DNA from: Hippophae tibetana
Taxonomy: Eukaryota > Streptophyta > Magnoliopsida > Rosales > Elaeagnaceae
Direction of reading: 5' to 3'
Assembly (NCBI GenBank): GCA_037013495.1
Contig: JAZDXN010000030.1
Location: 1,178,001 to 1,242,000 of the forward strand
DNA: 64,000 bases
The notes beneath the pieces were generated by a model that worked only from the letters and a program-made list of their open reading frames with translations, was not told where the DNA came from and searched no databases. A program made the position numbers and the translations under genes. This document shows, piece after piece, positions 28,126 through 38,199 of the stretch; the stretch's first letter is position 1, and each line of letters begins with the position of its first letter.

Positions 28126-29613
28126 AGAAGCGATAAAAGCTAAAAATTAAACTATCCTAAATCACTTTCGTGGATTGAAACGGTTGCATTTAGCCTATGC
28201 AACAAGCCGTTAAACCCCTAGGTTGCCCTAGTGGACGAGTTTGAGTCTCGTGAGGGTTTTCAGTAATGATACCCACAAACATTGAACTAAATGTAAAGAT
28301 AAAAACAATCAAATCAAAAATTAAAATTACAACACAATCAAAAATTAATTTAAGAGTAAAAGAACACAACATATCACAAAAATATCTCATACTTTTTAAT
28401 CTCCTTTAAGATCATAATTAAAATCTCAAGCATAAGTTATTTTAATCTCTTTAAACAATCATGATTTTATTACAATAATTAGTCGAAAATCATTTTCATA
28501 TTTCATTTCAAAAATGTATCAATTTAATTTTACCCAATTTCAGTGTCATGAATAAGTATTCGCTTCGACTCTATTCCTCACAAGTCAATACTCTCAAAGC
28601 ACTGAATCCTATGGGTTCAAACACTCATACTAATTTATATGCGAAAGAGTTGATGTATAGAAATGAACTAATATGTTCGCATATGTATAAAGAATAAAGG
28701 CTCAAAGTGTTATTTTAACATTGATCTCATGAAAGGAATCGAATGTATAAATTATAAAGATATCATATACAAAAATTATTTTCATGCATAAATCAAACTC
28801 ATTAAGAAAGAATTTCAAGATATATGCTTTAACAAATGAAGAAATTGCAATGACTTTTTAGGGAATTACTTCCTATATCTTTCTTTTGTAATTAGCCTTT
28901 ACTCACAACTTTGTAGGCAATGTGGGTCATAGTATGTAGATGATACTATTTTTTTATCTCTCTATTTTTTTTTTTTTTTTTTTAATATATGTTTTTTTTA
29001 GAGAGTCAACCCATGTACAGATTGTACATTTTTTTGGATTTTGGTGAGTGGTTAATTTTTTTGGCTTTTCTGTTTGATCTTGGTTTAGGTAACCCCAGAT
29101 ATGTCTTTTTGTTTTTGTAACAGTCATGCATAAATGAGATATAAGCATATACTATCAATTTCTACTCAAATCATTTAATCTAAGCAAAAATAATAATCAA
29201 AAATATATGATACTCTATTAAGATGAGAAAAAATTCATACATTCAATGCTAATACCTATAGAGATCATCTAAACTTTTTGAATAAATAAGAAATGTGTTT
29301 GGAGTAGAAAAAATATATATTTCACTCTGAATAAAAGAAATTAGGCTCAAATTATATCTCACAAGGGTAGTCTCCACTAAAAAAAATTCATAAACACCGA
29401 TTTTGGGTTTAATATAATTTCCACATTTTATCAAGAAATACTAGTTATGACAAAAACTAACTAATTATCAAAAATAATTACAAAATATTTCATGATATGT
29501 TTTCAAAAATTAATCTAACAGTACCAAAGACTTTAACTATTTACTTAAATTTGATTTAAAGATATGATACATTTTTGTGATAATTTTTTTTTATATATAG
29601 CATGGTAACTTTT

Positions 29614-29653
29614 CACCACCCCCAACCTAGAACTTACATTGTCCTCAATGTAA
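29614..29653 (-). other. Second polypurine-tract-like site with hairpin
   Basis: On the minus strand AGGTTGGGGGTGG is followed by TGA, close to the true tract (GGTTGGGGGTTG then TGATGA). Just upstream in RNA sense is a perfect 8-bp stem, TTACATTG/CAATGTAA, with a 4-nt loop (29634-29653). It lies about 1.5 kb inside the true tract. It may be a relic of a former 3' end or an extra plus-strand priming site. Confidence 0.65.
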
Positions 29654-29912
29654 CAACTGCAAATTAAAGATAAAGAGAAAAGAGGAGAAAGATTACCTAT
29701 TTCTTGAGAATGTGTAAGTAGTAATGAAGAAATGCAGGTGCATCCATCATATTCATCATTAAAGTGTATACAGACAGATCGCTGTGAACTTCTAACATCT
29801 CAACAAATATTTTAGTTTTAACAATTTTAAAAATTATTCACATACAAGTAAACTAAAATAAACAATAAAATTAAGTAAATAAAACAAATAACAAAAAAAA
29901 TTACCTAACATG

Positions 29913-29960
29913 ATGGGTTGCCTCCCATCCAGCGCTTAGTTTAACGTCTTAGCAAGACGT
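29913..29960 (-). other. Two-hairpin block after the pol stop codon
   Basis: Hairpin A is ACGTCTT/AAGACGT with a 3-nt loop (29944-29960). Hairpin B is ATGGG/CCCAT with a 6-nt loop (29913-29928). Both are perfect stems 12 or more bases past the Gag-Pol stop (29973-29975). A clearly related block follows the stand-alone gag at 35378-35427, so this appears to be a duplicated 3' module of a coding unit. Confidence 0.75.
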
Positions 29961-29972
29961 ATCTTTTTGGTG

Positions 29973-32900
29973 CTAAGGGTTACTCAGCCAAATGCAATCC
30001 ATTTCAGCAATGTTGTTTGGTTCTTCCACATAAGGCTTGACACGATGGCCATTAACTTTGAACGTTTTTTGTGTCTTGGAGTCCAATAGTTCTACTACTC
30101 CATGTTCAGATACCTGAACTATTTTGAATGGTCCATCCCATCTTGATCTTAGCTTTCCTGGAAACAATCTCAAACGAGAGTTAAATAAAAGAACTTTCAT
30201 TCCAGGGTGAAGAGTCTTAGGAACTAGCCTCTTGTCATGATAGCGCTTAGTACGCTCCTTGTATAATTTGGCATTCTCATAGGCTTCATTCCTAATTTCT
30301 TCCAACTCATGAAGCTGGAGTACTCGTTTTTCACCTGCTTTATCTAAATCCATGTTTAGCTCTTTAATTGCCCAATAAGCCTTGTGTTCAAGTTCAACTG
30401 GAAGGTGGCACGCTTTCCCAAAGATTAACCGGTAAGGGCTCATCCCAATAGGTGTTTTGTAAGCGGTGCGGTATGCCCATAAGGCATCATTTAACTTAAA
30501 TGCCCAATCCTTCCTTGAAGGACGCACAGTGCGTTCCAGTATTCCCTTGATTTGCCTATTACTTACTTCCACTAATCCGGAAGTTTGAGGATGATATGGA
30601 GTAGCTACCTTATGTGTGATGTTGTACTTGTTTAGTACTCCATCAAAGAGTTTGTTACAAAAATGGCTACCTCCATCACTTATTATAGCTCTAGGCGTTC
30701 CGAACCTACTGAATATGAAATCTTTCAAGAATTTCACAACAACATTAGCATCATTGGTTTTGGTGGGGATAGCTTCTACCCACTTGGACACATAATCCAC
30801 AGCAACCAAAATGTATTGAAAACCATTAGATGGGGGAAAAGGACCCATAAAGTCAATCCCCCATACGTCAAAGAGTTCAACAACTAAATTAGATGTCAAA
30901 GGCATTTCATCTCTTTTGCTTATGTTTCCTGTTCTTTGACATCTATCACATTGTGCACAAAACATATGAGCATCTTTAAAAAGAGTGGGCCAAAAGAATC
31001 CAGACTGTAATATCTTACGGGCTGTCTTTTCTCCTCCAAAATGACCCCCACAATGAAGTTCATGACAAAAAGTCAGAATGCTCTTATGTTCTTCTTCAGG
31101 TACACATCTCCGGATGACTTGATCTTGACCAATCTTGTATAAATAAGGGTCATCCCAGAAATAGTCCTTAATAGTTTTAAAAAACCTTTTCTTCTCCTGA
31201 TATGAAGTGTTAGGTCGCAAAACACCAGTGGCAAGATAGTTTACAATATCAGCGTACCATGGGTTCGGACCTATGAAAAATAACTGTTCATCAGGAAAGG
31301 TTTCAACTATATCGTCATTACTCTCATCTTTAAGAGAATTAAAGTCAGAAATTAACCTAGACAAATGGTCAGCTACTAAGTTTTCACTGCCTTTCTTATC
31401 CTTGATTTCTAGGTCAAATTCTTGTAAGAGTAAGACCCACCTGATTAATCTTGGCTTGGCATTTGGTTTACTCAATAGGTATCTTAAAGCAGCATGATCA
31501 GAATGCACAATCACTTTAGATCCTACTAAATAAGACCGAAATTTGTCTAAAGAGAATATTATAGCCAAGAATTCCTTTTCAGTGGTGGTGTAATTCATCT
31601 GGGCATCATTGAGTGTTTTGCTAGCATAGTAGATGACATGTAAACGCTTATCCACTCTTTGTCCCAGGACTGCTCCTATTGCATAATCAGAAGCGTCACA
31701 CATTATTTCAAAGGGTAAAGACCAGTTTGGTGCCATTATAACAGGGGTAGATGTGAGTTTCTCTTTCAAGGTATTAAAGGAAGTAAGGCAGTCATTGTTG
31801 AAATCAAAATCAGCATCTTTGGATAGCAAGTTACATAATGGACGACTTATTTTAGAGAAATCTTTAATAAATCGTCTGTAGAATCCTGCATGTCCCAAGA
31901 AGCTTCTTATCCCCTTCACAGATGTAGGGGGAGGTAGTTTGGATATCAATTCAACTTTTGCCTTATCAACTTCAATACCCTTGTTTGAAATTATATGTCC
32001 TAAAACTATCCCTTGTTGAACCATAAAATGACTTTTCTCCCAACTAAGGGTTAGATTGCATTCAATGCATCTTTCTAAAACCAAAGTCAATTTATGTAAG
32101 CAATCATCAAATGAGTTCCCAAAGATAGAGAAATCGTCCATGAAAATCTCAATGAATTTTTCCACCATGTCCGAGAAAATGGATATCATGCATCTCTGGA
32201 ACGTGGCAGGGGCATTGCATAACCCAAATGGCATTCTGCGAAAAGCAAATGTCCCAAAAGGACATGTAAATGTGGTCTTTTCCTGATCTTCTGGTGCTAT
32301 GGGTACTTGATAATATCCAGACAGTCCATCCAAAAAACAGTAAAATTCGTGCCCAACTAATCTTTCCAACATTTGATCAATGAATGGAAGAGGAAAGTGA
32401 TCCTTTTTCGTATATAAATTTAGTTTCCTAAAATCTATACACATTCTCCATCCAGTGATTATTCTAGTGGGCACTAATTCACTTTTGTCATTCTTAACAA
32501 CTGTTATCCCAGATTTCTTTGGTACCACATGCACTGGACTAACCCACTTACTATCTGCAATAGGGTAGATAATCCCTTCTTCTAATAATTTAAGAATTTC
32601 CTTCTTAACTACCTCTTGCATGTTTGGGTTTAGTCTTCTTTGGGCCTCTCGTACAGGTTTAGCACCGTCCTCCAAGTTGATCTTGTGCATACACATTGTT
32701 GGACTAATGCCTCTTATATCCCCTATACTCCAACCTATAGATTTCTTAAACTGTTTAAGCACTTTGATGAGTTCCTTTTCTTGTGGTTTGGTCAAGGTTG
32801 AAGAAATTATCACTGGATAAGTTTCCCCTTCTCCCAAAAACACATATTTTAAGTGCTCAGGTAAGTCTTTGAGTTCAAGTTCAGGTGGATTGGCCTCTTT

Positions 32901-35144
32901 AATAGATGAAGAACTGGGTAGATTTAAAAGTGTACTAGATTTTGTCATCACTTCATTATTGTCTAGTTGTTCAAGGTACCCCTTAATTTCCTCATCTAAA
33001 TCTTCTTCAACCTTTTCAAGTGTAAGAACGGTTTCAAGCTTGTCCTCTATTCTGGTTCGGAAAAAGGTGTTTTGGACAAGATTATCCAAAGGATCAACAT
33101 CGAATATTTCATCAATGGCAGAAATAGAAGGGAAAGGTGAAGAATCAAAAACTTTAAAATGAACAGTCTCTCCTAAGACTGTCATTGTCAAATTTCCATC
33201 TTGGACATCAATAATAGTTTTAGTAGTTGCCATAAATGGTCTACCAAGCAATATTGTGTGCTCTCTGTCCAATGCTGGATTTTCTTGCATATCCAGAACC
33301 ACAAAGTCAACAGGTATTATCAGTTTGTCTACCTGTACCAAAACATCCTCAACTATTCCCTCTGGATATTTAAGAGATCTATCTGCAAGTTGAAGGGACA
33401 TAGTTGTGGGTTTTAAATCCCCTAGATTAAGTTGTAAGAATATAGAGTAGGGCATCAAATTTATACTAGCACCTAAATCAAGCATTGCTTTAGCAACCTT
33501 CCTATCCCCCATAGTTATGTTTATAATAAAACTTCCAGGGTCTTTCAACTTAGGGGGTAGTTTGTGCTGAAGTACAGCGCTAGAAATTTCTGATACTACT
33601 ACTCGTTCATTCAGTTCATACCTCCTTTTCTTAGTGTTCAACTCTTTGAAAAATTTGGCATATGAGGGCACATTCATGATCACTTCTAATAATGGTAAAT
33701 TGATATTTACTTTAGAGAGCATATTAAAAAGATCAGTGAATTGCTTATCTTGTTTGGATTCTTTCAACCGGTGGGGAAAAGGTACTTGTATCTGGTGTGG
33801 TTCTGTTGTCTTTTGAATTTTGGGGGTGTCAGATGACCCCCCAATGAGTTTTTCAGAAGGCTTGTTAAGTTTAACACTTGTTTCTCCTTTTTGCGAGATT
33901 AGAGTATCGCCTTCTTTGTTACCTGAACTACAAGGTAGATTGTTAGAGATTTCAGGTAAACTAGTATTGACTACCTTACCACTTCGAAGGGTTCTAACAT
34001 CCTTTGCTTGTTCTGGTTGACTGGGCAACTTTCCTGGTTCTTTCTTTTGCATTTGTTCAGCCAGTTGCCCAACTTTAGATTCAATCCTTTTAACTGAAGC
34101 CTCCATGGTGTTCAACCTTTGATTAGTCATCAATTGGTTGTCACGACTAACTTGAATAAAAGCATTCAAGCTATCTTCTAAGGTTGGCTTAAAAGATTGG
34201 CTTGGTGGGTAAGGGTGGTTGTTATCTGACCTTAGTGTTGGATATTGGGTGTAGGCTGGGTGATTATAGGTGTTTGGATGATATCTTTGAAAAGATTGAA
34301 CTTCCTCTATGGCATCGACACTAGAATCACAAGTATTTGAACAATTATGAGTACCATGCCCAATTGAACAACACACTTCACATACCTCTTGATTTGAAAT
34401 TTGGTGGGAAGTGAGGAATTTCACTTGTTTAGTCAATTCAGCAAGTTGCAAGGTTATCTCATTATCAGAGCCGACTTCATTGACCTTTGCTTTCCTTCTA
34501 CCACCTCTTTGTTGGGAATTAGAACCCAACAGCTTATAAAGATTATAGGTTTCCTCTGCGGTCTTTTCTCCTACAGCACCTCCAGCAGCATTATCAACCA
34601 TGTATTGACTCTGTAGTGTCAATCCATCATAAAAGAATTGGTTTTGTAGCTGTAAGGGAAAGCTATGATTTTGACATTGAATGAAAAGGAGTTTGAATCG
34701 TTCCCAAGCTTCATGAAAGGGCTCTTCATTCATTTGAGAAAATGTTGCTATCTTTGTTCTTAGATCAACAGTCTTTTGATGGGAATAGAACCTACCCATA
34801 AAAATTTCATAGACTGCCTCCCAAGTTTTAAGAGAACCTGACTGTAGAGTAATGAACCATGACCAAGCTTTATCTTTGAGAGTGTAAGGAAAACACCTCA
34901 TCCTAAGTTGATCTTCATTAATTGCATGTAGTGGAAAGGTTTGGACAATAGCATAGAATTCTCGAATGAAATGCAAAGGGTCTTCATTAGGGATACCGTA
35001 AAAGGAAGGCAACAAAGAATAATGAATCTTTTTCAATTCATAATTCCTTGCAGCCTCTTGTAATTGGATACCGGAAGTTACATTGCCAATGATTGGCATT
35101 GTATATTCTTTCATCTTTTTCCGCCTATCTTCAGCATCTCCCAT
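29973..35144 (-). CDS. Gag-Pol polyprotein (second Gag, protease, RT, RNase H, integrase), 1723 aa
   Basis: One open frame encodes all replication enzymes. The Gag capsid domain covers about residues 15-215, followed by a perfect CCHC zinc knuckle (C255, C258, H263, C268) and a short coiled-coil-like stretch ending near 370. The aspartic protease has DLGAS at 556-560 and LLGRPF near 632. RT covers about 855-1035, with FLDG (D939) and FMDD (1001-1004). RNase H has D1150, E1191, D1216 and D1259. Integrase has an HHCC finger (H1361, H1368, C1399, C1402), the catalytic triad D1431, D1490 and E1526 (35 residues between the last two), and a GPF module at 1671; there is no chromodomain. The ATG at 35144 lies in a strong ACCATGG context. 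An in-frame ATG 48 bases upstream (35192) would add 16 residues. The ORF is in a different frame from the upstream gag, so it needs its own initiation or a spliced RNA. All key residues are present. Confidence 0.96.
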   Translation of the reverse strand: MGDAEDRRKKMKEYTMPIIGNVTSGIQLQEAARNYELKKIHYSLLPSFYGIPNEDPLHFIREFYAIVQTFPLHAINEDQLRMRCFPYTLKDKAWSWFITLQSGSLKTWEAVYEIFMGRFYSHQKTVDLRTKIATFSQMNEEPFHEAWERFKLLFIQCQNHSFPLQLQNQFFYDGLTLQSQYMVDNAAGGAVGEKTAEETYNLYKLLGSNSQQRGGRRKAKVNEVGSDNEITLQLAELTKQVKFLTSHQISNQEVCEVCCSIGHGTHNCSNTCDSSVDAIEEVQSFQRYHPNTYNHPAYTQYPTLRSDNNHPYPPSQSFKPTLEDSLNAFIQVSRDNQLMTNQRLNTMEASVKRIESKVGQLAEQMQKKEPGKLPSQPEQAKDVRTLRSGKVVNTSLPEISNNLPCSSGNKEGDTLISQKGETSVKLNKPSEKLIGGSSDTPKIQKTTEPHQIQVPFPHRLKESKQDKQFTDLFNMLSKVNINLPLLEVIMNVPSYAKFFKELNTKKRRYELNERVVVSEISSAVLQHKLPPKLKDPGSFIINITMGDRKVAKAMLDLGASINLMPYSIFLQLNLGDLKPTTMSLQLADRSLKYPEGIVEDVLVQVDKLIIPVDFVVLDMQENPALDREHTILLGRPFMATTKTIIDVQDGNLTMTVLGETVHFKVFDSSPFPSISAIDEIFDVDPLDNLVQNTFFRTRIEDKLETVLTLEKVEEDLDEEIKGYLEQLDNNEVMTKSSTLLNLPSSSSIKEANPPELELKDLPEHLKYVFLGEGETYPVIISSTLTKPQEKELIKVLKQFKKSIGWSIGDIRGISPTMCMHKINLEDGAKPVREAQRRLNPNMQEVVKKEILKLLEEGIIYPIADSKWVSPVHVVPKKSGITVVKNDKSELVPTRIITGWRMCIDFRKLNLYTKKDHFPLPFIDQMLERLVGHEFYCFLDGLSGYYQVPIAPEDQEKTTFTCPFGTFAFRRMPFGLCNAPATFQRCMISIFSDMVEKFIEIFMDDFSIFGNSFDDCLHKLTLVLERCIECNLTLSWEKSHFMVQQGIVLGHIISNKGIEVDKAKVELISKLPPPTSVKGIRSFLGHAGFYRRFIKDFSKISRPLCNLLSKDADFDFNNDCLTSFNTLKEKLTSTPVIMAPNWSLPFEIMCDASDYAIGAVLGQRVDKRLHVIYYASKTLNDAQMNYTTTEKEFLAIIFSLDKFRSYLVGSKVIVHSDHAALRYLLSKPNAKPRLIRWVLLLQEFDLEIKDKKGSENLVADHLSRLISDFNSLKDESNDDIVETFPDEQLFFIGPNPWYADIVNYLATGVLRPNTSYQEKKRFFKTIKDYFWDDPYLYKIGQDQVIRRCVPEEEHKSILTFCHELHCGGHFGGEKTARKILQSGFFWPTLFKDAHMFCAQCDRCQRTGNISKRDEMPLTSNLVVELFDVWGIDFMGPFPPSNGFQYILVAVDYVSKWVEAIPTKTNDANVVVKFLKDFIFSRFGTPRAIISDGGSHFCNKLFDGVLNKYNITHKVATPYHPQTSGLVEVSNRQIKGILERTVRPSRKDWAFKLNDALWAYRTAYKTPIGMSPYRLIFGKACHLPVELEHKAYWAIKELNMDLDKAGEKRVLQLHELEEIRNEAYENAKLYKERTKRYHDKRLVPKTLHPGMKVLLFNSRLRLFPGKLRSRWDGPFKIVQVSEHGVVELLDSKTQKTFKVNGHRVKPYVEEPNNIAEMDCIWLSNP

Positions 35145-35493
35145 GGTTGTTTGTAGTTGAAAATGATCCTCCTCCTATTGTGTATCAACATTTTGCTTTT
35201 AGTAGATATCTCTAAGAAATATTTATAACTTGATAAAACGTAAAAGCAAAAAGTGCAAGGAACCTAATATTTTTTTTTTTTTAAATTTAAGCGAATGGAC
35301 AGAATTTTTGAAACAAACGAATTTTATTTCATCTGAATTTTTATTACACGCAAACTAAAACAAAGGAAAATACAATAATGGGTGACCTCCCATACAGGAC
35401 TAAAATTTATCGTCTTCTAGTAAGACGTTGCTTGGAGATTGCAGAATGAAAAACTCAATGTCTCCTCTTCATTGAATTCATTTAAGTATCAAA
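35145..35493 (-). other. Spacer between the two gag-containing ORFs
   Basis: This 349-bp spacer is AT-rich and holds the two-hairpin block (35378-35427), a T-run at about 35271-35283, and a possible splice acceptor (TATTTCTTAG on the minus strand, AG at 35213-35214). A minus-strand ATG at 35192 is in frame with Gag-Pol with no stop between. The spacer sets the translation problem: Gag-Pol is reached neither by readthrough nor by a simple single frameshift. Confidence 0.7.
35378..35427 (-). other. Two-hairpin block after the stand-alone gag
   Basis: Hairpin A is CGTCTT/AAGACG with a 5-nt loop (35411-35427). Hairpin B is ATGGG/CCCAT with a 6-nt loop (35378-35393). Order, spacing and the GGGAGG...ACCCAT core match the block at 29913-29960. 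Similarity seems to extend further 3' in the RNA sense (TTTTAGTTTGCGTG here, TTTTAGTTTACTTG after pol). Confidence 0.75.
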
Positions 35494-36831
35494 TTAGTCT
35501 TTGCCTTTTTGCAAATGTTCAACTAACTGTTCAACTTGAACTTCCACCTTTTTGATAGAAGCTTCCACAGAGTCCAACCGTTGATTGGTTTTAGATTGGT
35601 TATCCCTACAAACTTGAATAAAAGAATTCAAGTTGTCCTCCAGAGTTGGTTTATTGGGAATGCTTCTTGGAATAGGTGGGTGGAATTGCTGGCCTACCTG
35701 GTTTGAGCTTTGAGTGAAAGGAGGGTTGTTTTGCCTCCAAGAGAAATTTGGATGACTTCTCCACCCAGGATTATAGGTATTTGAGTTGGGATCAAACCTT
35801 GGTCTCTGTTGATATGCTCCCAACACATTGACCTGTTCAGGTCCAGTTGTTTCTCCTTGATATGGACAGGCTTCAGTACCATGTCCCATGTTGCTATACA
35901 AACCATATTGATCATTATTGGTGTTGGTTTGTGTAGCGAGAAGGGCAACTTGCTTAGTCAGTTGAACAAGTTGTTGTTGAACTTCATTACTGGAGTCGAT
36001 TTCATGAACTCCAGCTTTTCTCACTCGGGAGCTTTTCTGTTGGGAATTAGCACCCAACATCTCAAAGAGGTTATACGTCTTTGAGGCAGTTTTTTCTCCT
36101 ATTGCTCCTCCTGCAGCGTTGTCGACAATGAACTGACATTGTTGTGTAAGTCCATCGTAAAAGAATTGGTTCTGCAACTGCAGGGGAAAGCTATGATGGG
36201 GACACTGAGTGAGAAACATCTTGAACCTATCCCAAGCTTCATGGAATGGTTCTCCATCCATTTGAGAGAAAGTAGCAATCTTTCCTCTCAACTCTGATGT
36301 TTTTTTATGGGAATAGAATTTTCCCATGAATTTATTGTAAATGTTACCCCATGTCATCAGAGAACCTGGGGGAAGTGACATCAACCAAGCTTTGGCCTTA
36401 TCCTTTAGAGTGTAGGGAAAACATCTCATCCTAAGTTGATCCTCGTTTAGAATACCGAGGGGGAATGTTTGGACCGTAGCATAGAAATCTCTCATAAAGG
36501 AAAGAGAATCTTCATTAGGTAACCCATAAAAGGAAGGAAGCATAGAAAAATGAATATTTTTAAGGTCGTAATTCCGAGCAGCCTCCCCCAACTGGATAGC
36601 GGCAGTTGCCGTGCCTATTACCGGTCTTGCAAACTCCTTCATCGTGGTTTCCCTAATATGTTGGTTTTCCTCCATTTCTTTTGGTTCTAGCAAAGGATTA
36701 AGACTTGGTTCTATGTTTGGCTCAAAAACAGGTTGATGGGTAGAATCCAGTTTTGTTGACACTTGTTTAAATTTATTAAATTTATTTACATATGGTGTAA
36801 GGGGGTTTCCTAAGGATCTCCTACCACGCAT
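35494..36831 (-). CDS. Stand-alone Gag (first Gag copy), 445 aa
   Basis: This is a complete Gag-like protein upstream of the Gag-Pol ORF, and it should supply particle structure. Over the capsid region (residues 66-266) it aligns without gaps to residues 12-212 of Gag-Pol; I count about 141 of 201 identical (about 70%). Homology continues through the C-terminal KPTLED and coiled-coil-like segment, so the whole Gag is duplicated. Its zinc-knuckle position reads YGLYSNMGHGTEAC (309-322): H317 and C322 remain but the first two cysteines are tyrosines, so it probably cannot bind zinc there. The N terminus is about 50 residues longer than the other copy. M53 (GAAATGG context) is a plausible alternative start that aligns better with the second Gag. 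It ends at TAA (35494-35496), 349 bp before the Gag-Pol ATG. Long open frame and conserved residues argue that it is functional. Confidence 0.93.
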   Translation of the reverse strand: MRGRRSLGNPLTPYVNKFNKFKQVSTKLDSTHQPVFEPNIEPSLNPLLEPKEMEENQHIRETTMKEFARPVIGTATAAIQLGEAARNYDLKNIHFSMLPSFYGLPNEDSLSFMRDFYATVQTFPLGILNEDQLRMRCFPYTLKDKAKAWLMSLPPGSLMTWGNIYNKFMGKFYSHKKTSELRGKIATFSQMDGEPFHEAWDRFKMFLTQCPHHSFPLQLQNQFFYDGLTQQCQFIVDNAAGGAIGEKTASKTYNLFEMLGANSQQKSSRVRKAGVHEIDSSNEVQQQLVQLTKQVALLATQTNTNNDQYGLYSNMGHGTEACPYQGETTGPEQVNVLGAYQQRPRFDPNSNTYNPGWRSHPNFSWRQNNPPFTQSSNQVGQQFHPPIPRSIPNKPTLEDNLNSFIQVCRDNQSKTNQRLDSVEASIKKVEVQVEQLVEHLQKGKD

Positions 36832-37023
36832 AGACTATTGTAAACGTAAATTTAAAACTCCTGTCAACAAAATAAAAAAATTTAGATAAAATTTACATGT
36901 TATTTTATACAAAACACTAAACAAAACTAGTTAAACCCTAAAAAAAAAGAAATTTTTATTTTTATTTTTTTTTTATATTTTTTTTTATTTTTTTGTAACA
37001 TAATTAGTATTAACCAAGAGTGC

Positions 37024-37136
37024 TCCCAGGAAAGAATGGTGGTGCAAACGGCACCTTAAATACCATTCTCCTAGCCAGAGCAACGTTCCCAGGAAAGACT
37101 AGTGGCACAAAGGCTTCCAAGAACTAGTCTCCTAGA
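37024..37136 (-). other. Tandem pair of covarying hairpins in the 5' leader
   Basis: A 63-bp unit starting TCCCAGGAAAGA occurs at 37024 and 37087. Unit 1 has an 8-bp stem AGAATGGT/ACCATTCT (37033-37040 with 37062-37069) and an inner stem GGTGC/GCACC (37041-37055). Unit 2 has AGACTAGT/ACTAGTCT (37096-37103 with 37123-37130). The two stems differ at two base pairs, and both differences are compensated (A-T to C-G, G-C to A-T). Likely roles, by analogy only, are RNA packaging or dimerisation. Confidence 0.8.
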
Positions 37137-37223
37137 CAGAACTCCCTTAGATTTTTACTTTTCATGTTATTTAGTTAATTAAGTATAAATTCAAGTAATG
37201 TTTTTTTTTTTTTTTTTTTTTTT

Positions 37224-37446
37224 ATGAACGGTAATTTTATTTTACTATTCACGCTATATTATTTCTTATTAACTTAAAAAAAAAAAGTTTTGTTTTTGAA
37301 TTTTTAATTTTTAATTTTTTTTTTTTTTTTTTTTACTATTCATGAACGGTAATTTTATTTTACTATTCACGCTATATTATTTCTTATTAACTTAAAATTT
37401 TTTGAATTTTGAAATTTTTTTTTTTTTTTACTATTCATGAACGGTA
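37224..37446 (-). repeat. Tandem repeat in the leader (~118-bp unit)
   Basis: A unit beginning ATGAACGGTAATTTTATTTT and running through TTATTAACTTAAAA starts at 37224 and again at 37342. A truncated third copy starts at 37438. The units are separated by T-runs of variable length. Confidence 0.85.
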
Positions 37447-37484
37447 AAATTTTTTACTTCAAATTTCAAATTTCTAAATTATTT

Positions 37485-37591
37485 TACAATTAAAAAAAAT
37501 TATTTTTTTATTTTTTTATTTTTTTATTTTTTATTTTTTTATTTTTTATTTTTTTATTTATTTATTTTTTATTTATTTTTTTATTTATTAT
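37485..37591. repeat. T-rich simple-sequence tract
   Basis: Repeated TTTTTTA and TTTTTA units on the plus strand, just inside the primer-binding site. On the genomic RNA this is an A-rich tract. It is probably slippage-prone and may be mis-sized in an assembly. Confidence 0.85.
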
Positions 37592-37687
37592 GAATTTTGA
37601 AATTTGATTATTATTAAAATATCACAATTATTTACAGCACAAAAATGTTTTTAAAATTTTGATAAATAATTTAAAAACGCTATTCCT

Positions 37688-37705
37688 TCCCCGGCAACGG
37701 CGCCA
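37688..37705 (-). other. Primer-binding site for tRNA-Asp
   Basis: On the minus strand the sequence is TGGCGCCGTTGCCGGGGA, complementary to the 3' end of plant tRNA-Asp including the terminal CCA. It lies 6 bases inside the 5' LTR boundary. A tRNA-Asp primer is usual for Athila elements. It fixes the element's orientation and marks where minus-strand DNA synthesis starts. Confidence 0.95.
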
Positions 37706-38199
37706 AAAACTTGATGAACGAAAACCGGCATCGCCGATTCCCGCAAATACTTTGGTTTTAATATTTATAAAACTCTCGCAAGTGCACGAATCATTTCGAA
37801 GAAAATGATAAGTATACTCCCAAGGTCGATCTAAGGAAGGAATGTATGTGGTTTTTAATTTATTATTCAAACTTTTAAAAACGAAATTAAATCCTAAACA
37901 TCCTGTCACGATAGTTTGGTTTTTGTGTTCCTAATCTAATAACATAAAATAAACATATATACAGATTAATTAAATATAGTCTAATAACATAAAAATAAAC
38001 ATAGATACAAATTCAATAAATAATTATCTAAAAATAAACATATATACGGATTCAATAAATATTCATGCAAATTTTTTTCATTTATATTAGCGGAGTATTT
38101 ATGGATATAATAACTAAATTAATTATGCTTGCTCATATTAACTAGGTTATTAAAGATATAAATTGATATTTTATTGATTCTCTCTTTTTTATATAAATA

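Larger units (their letters stand above)
28101..29972 (-). other. Long 3' non-coding region between integrase and 3' LTR
   Basis: About 1.9 kb of AT-rich DNA with no reading frame above about 65 codons. Many Athila elements have an env-like ORF here; I see no trace of one. It contains a T-run at about 28964-28983 (an A-run in the RNA), the second purine-tract module at 29614-29653, and the two-hairpin block at 29913-29960 next to the pol stop codon. Nothing else is recognisable. Confidence 0.75.
36832..37687 (-). other. 5' leader between primer-binding site and gag
   Basis: An A-rich leader in RNA sense (T-rich on the plus strand), 856 bp long. From the primer site it runs through a simple-sequence tract, three tandem copies of an ATGAACGGTAA unit, and two tandem hairpin repeats, then an A-rich stretch to the gag ATG at 36831. 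Together with the roughly 1.4 kb R-U5, the gag ATG would lie about 2.2 kb from the RNA cap. That leaves room for packaging and translation signals. No gene is present. Confidence 0.8.

Noticed and set aside
28954..29434. Two 61-64-codon minus-strand frames in the 3' non-coding region as an env remnant
   Set aside because: Low-complexity, no signal peptide, membrane segment or family match that I can see. One starts within an A-run.
30663..34616. Plus-strand frames of 60-97 codons inside the Gag-Pol gene
   Set aside because: Antisense shadows of the 1723-codon ORF with no domain and no promoter signal.
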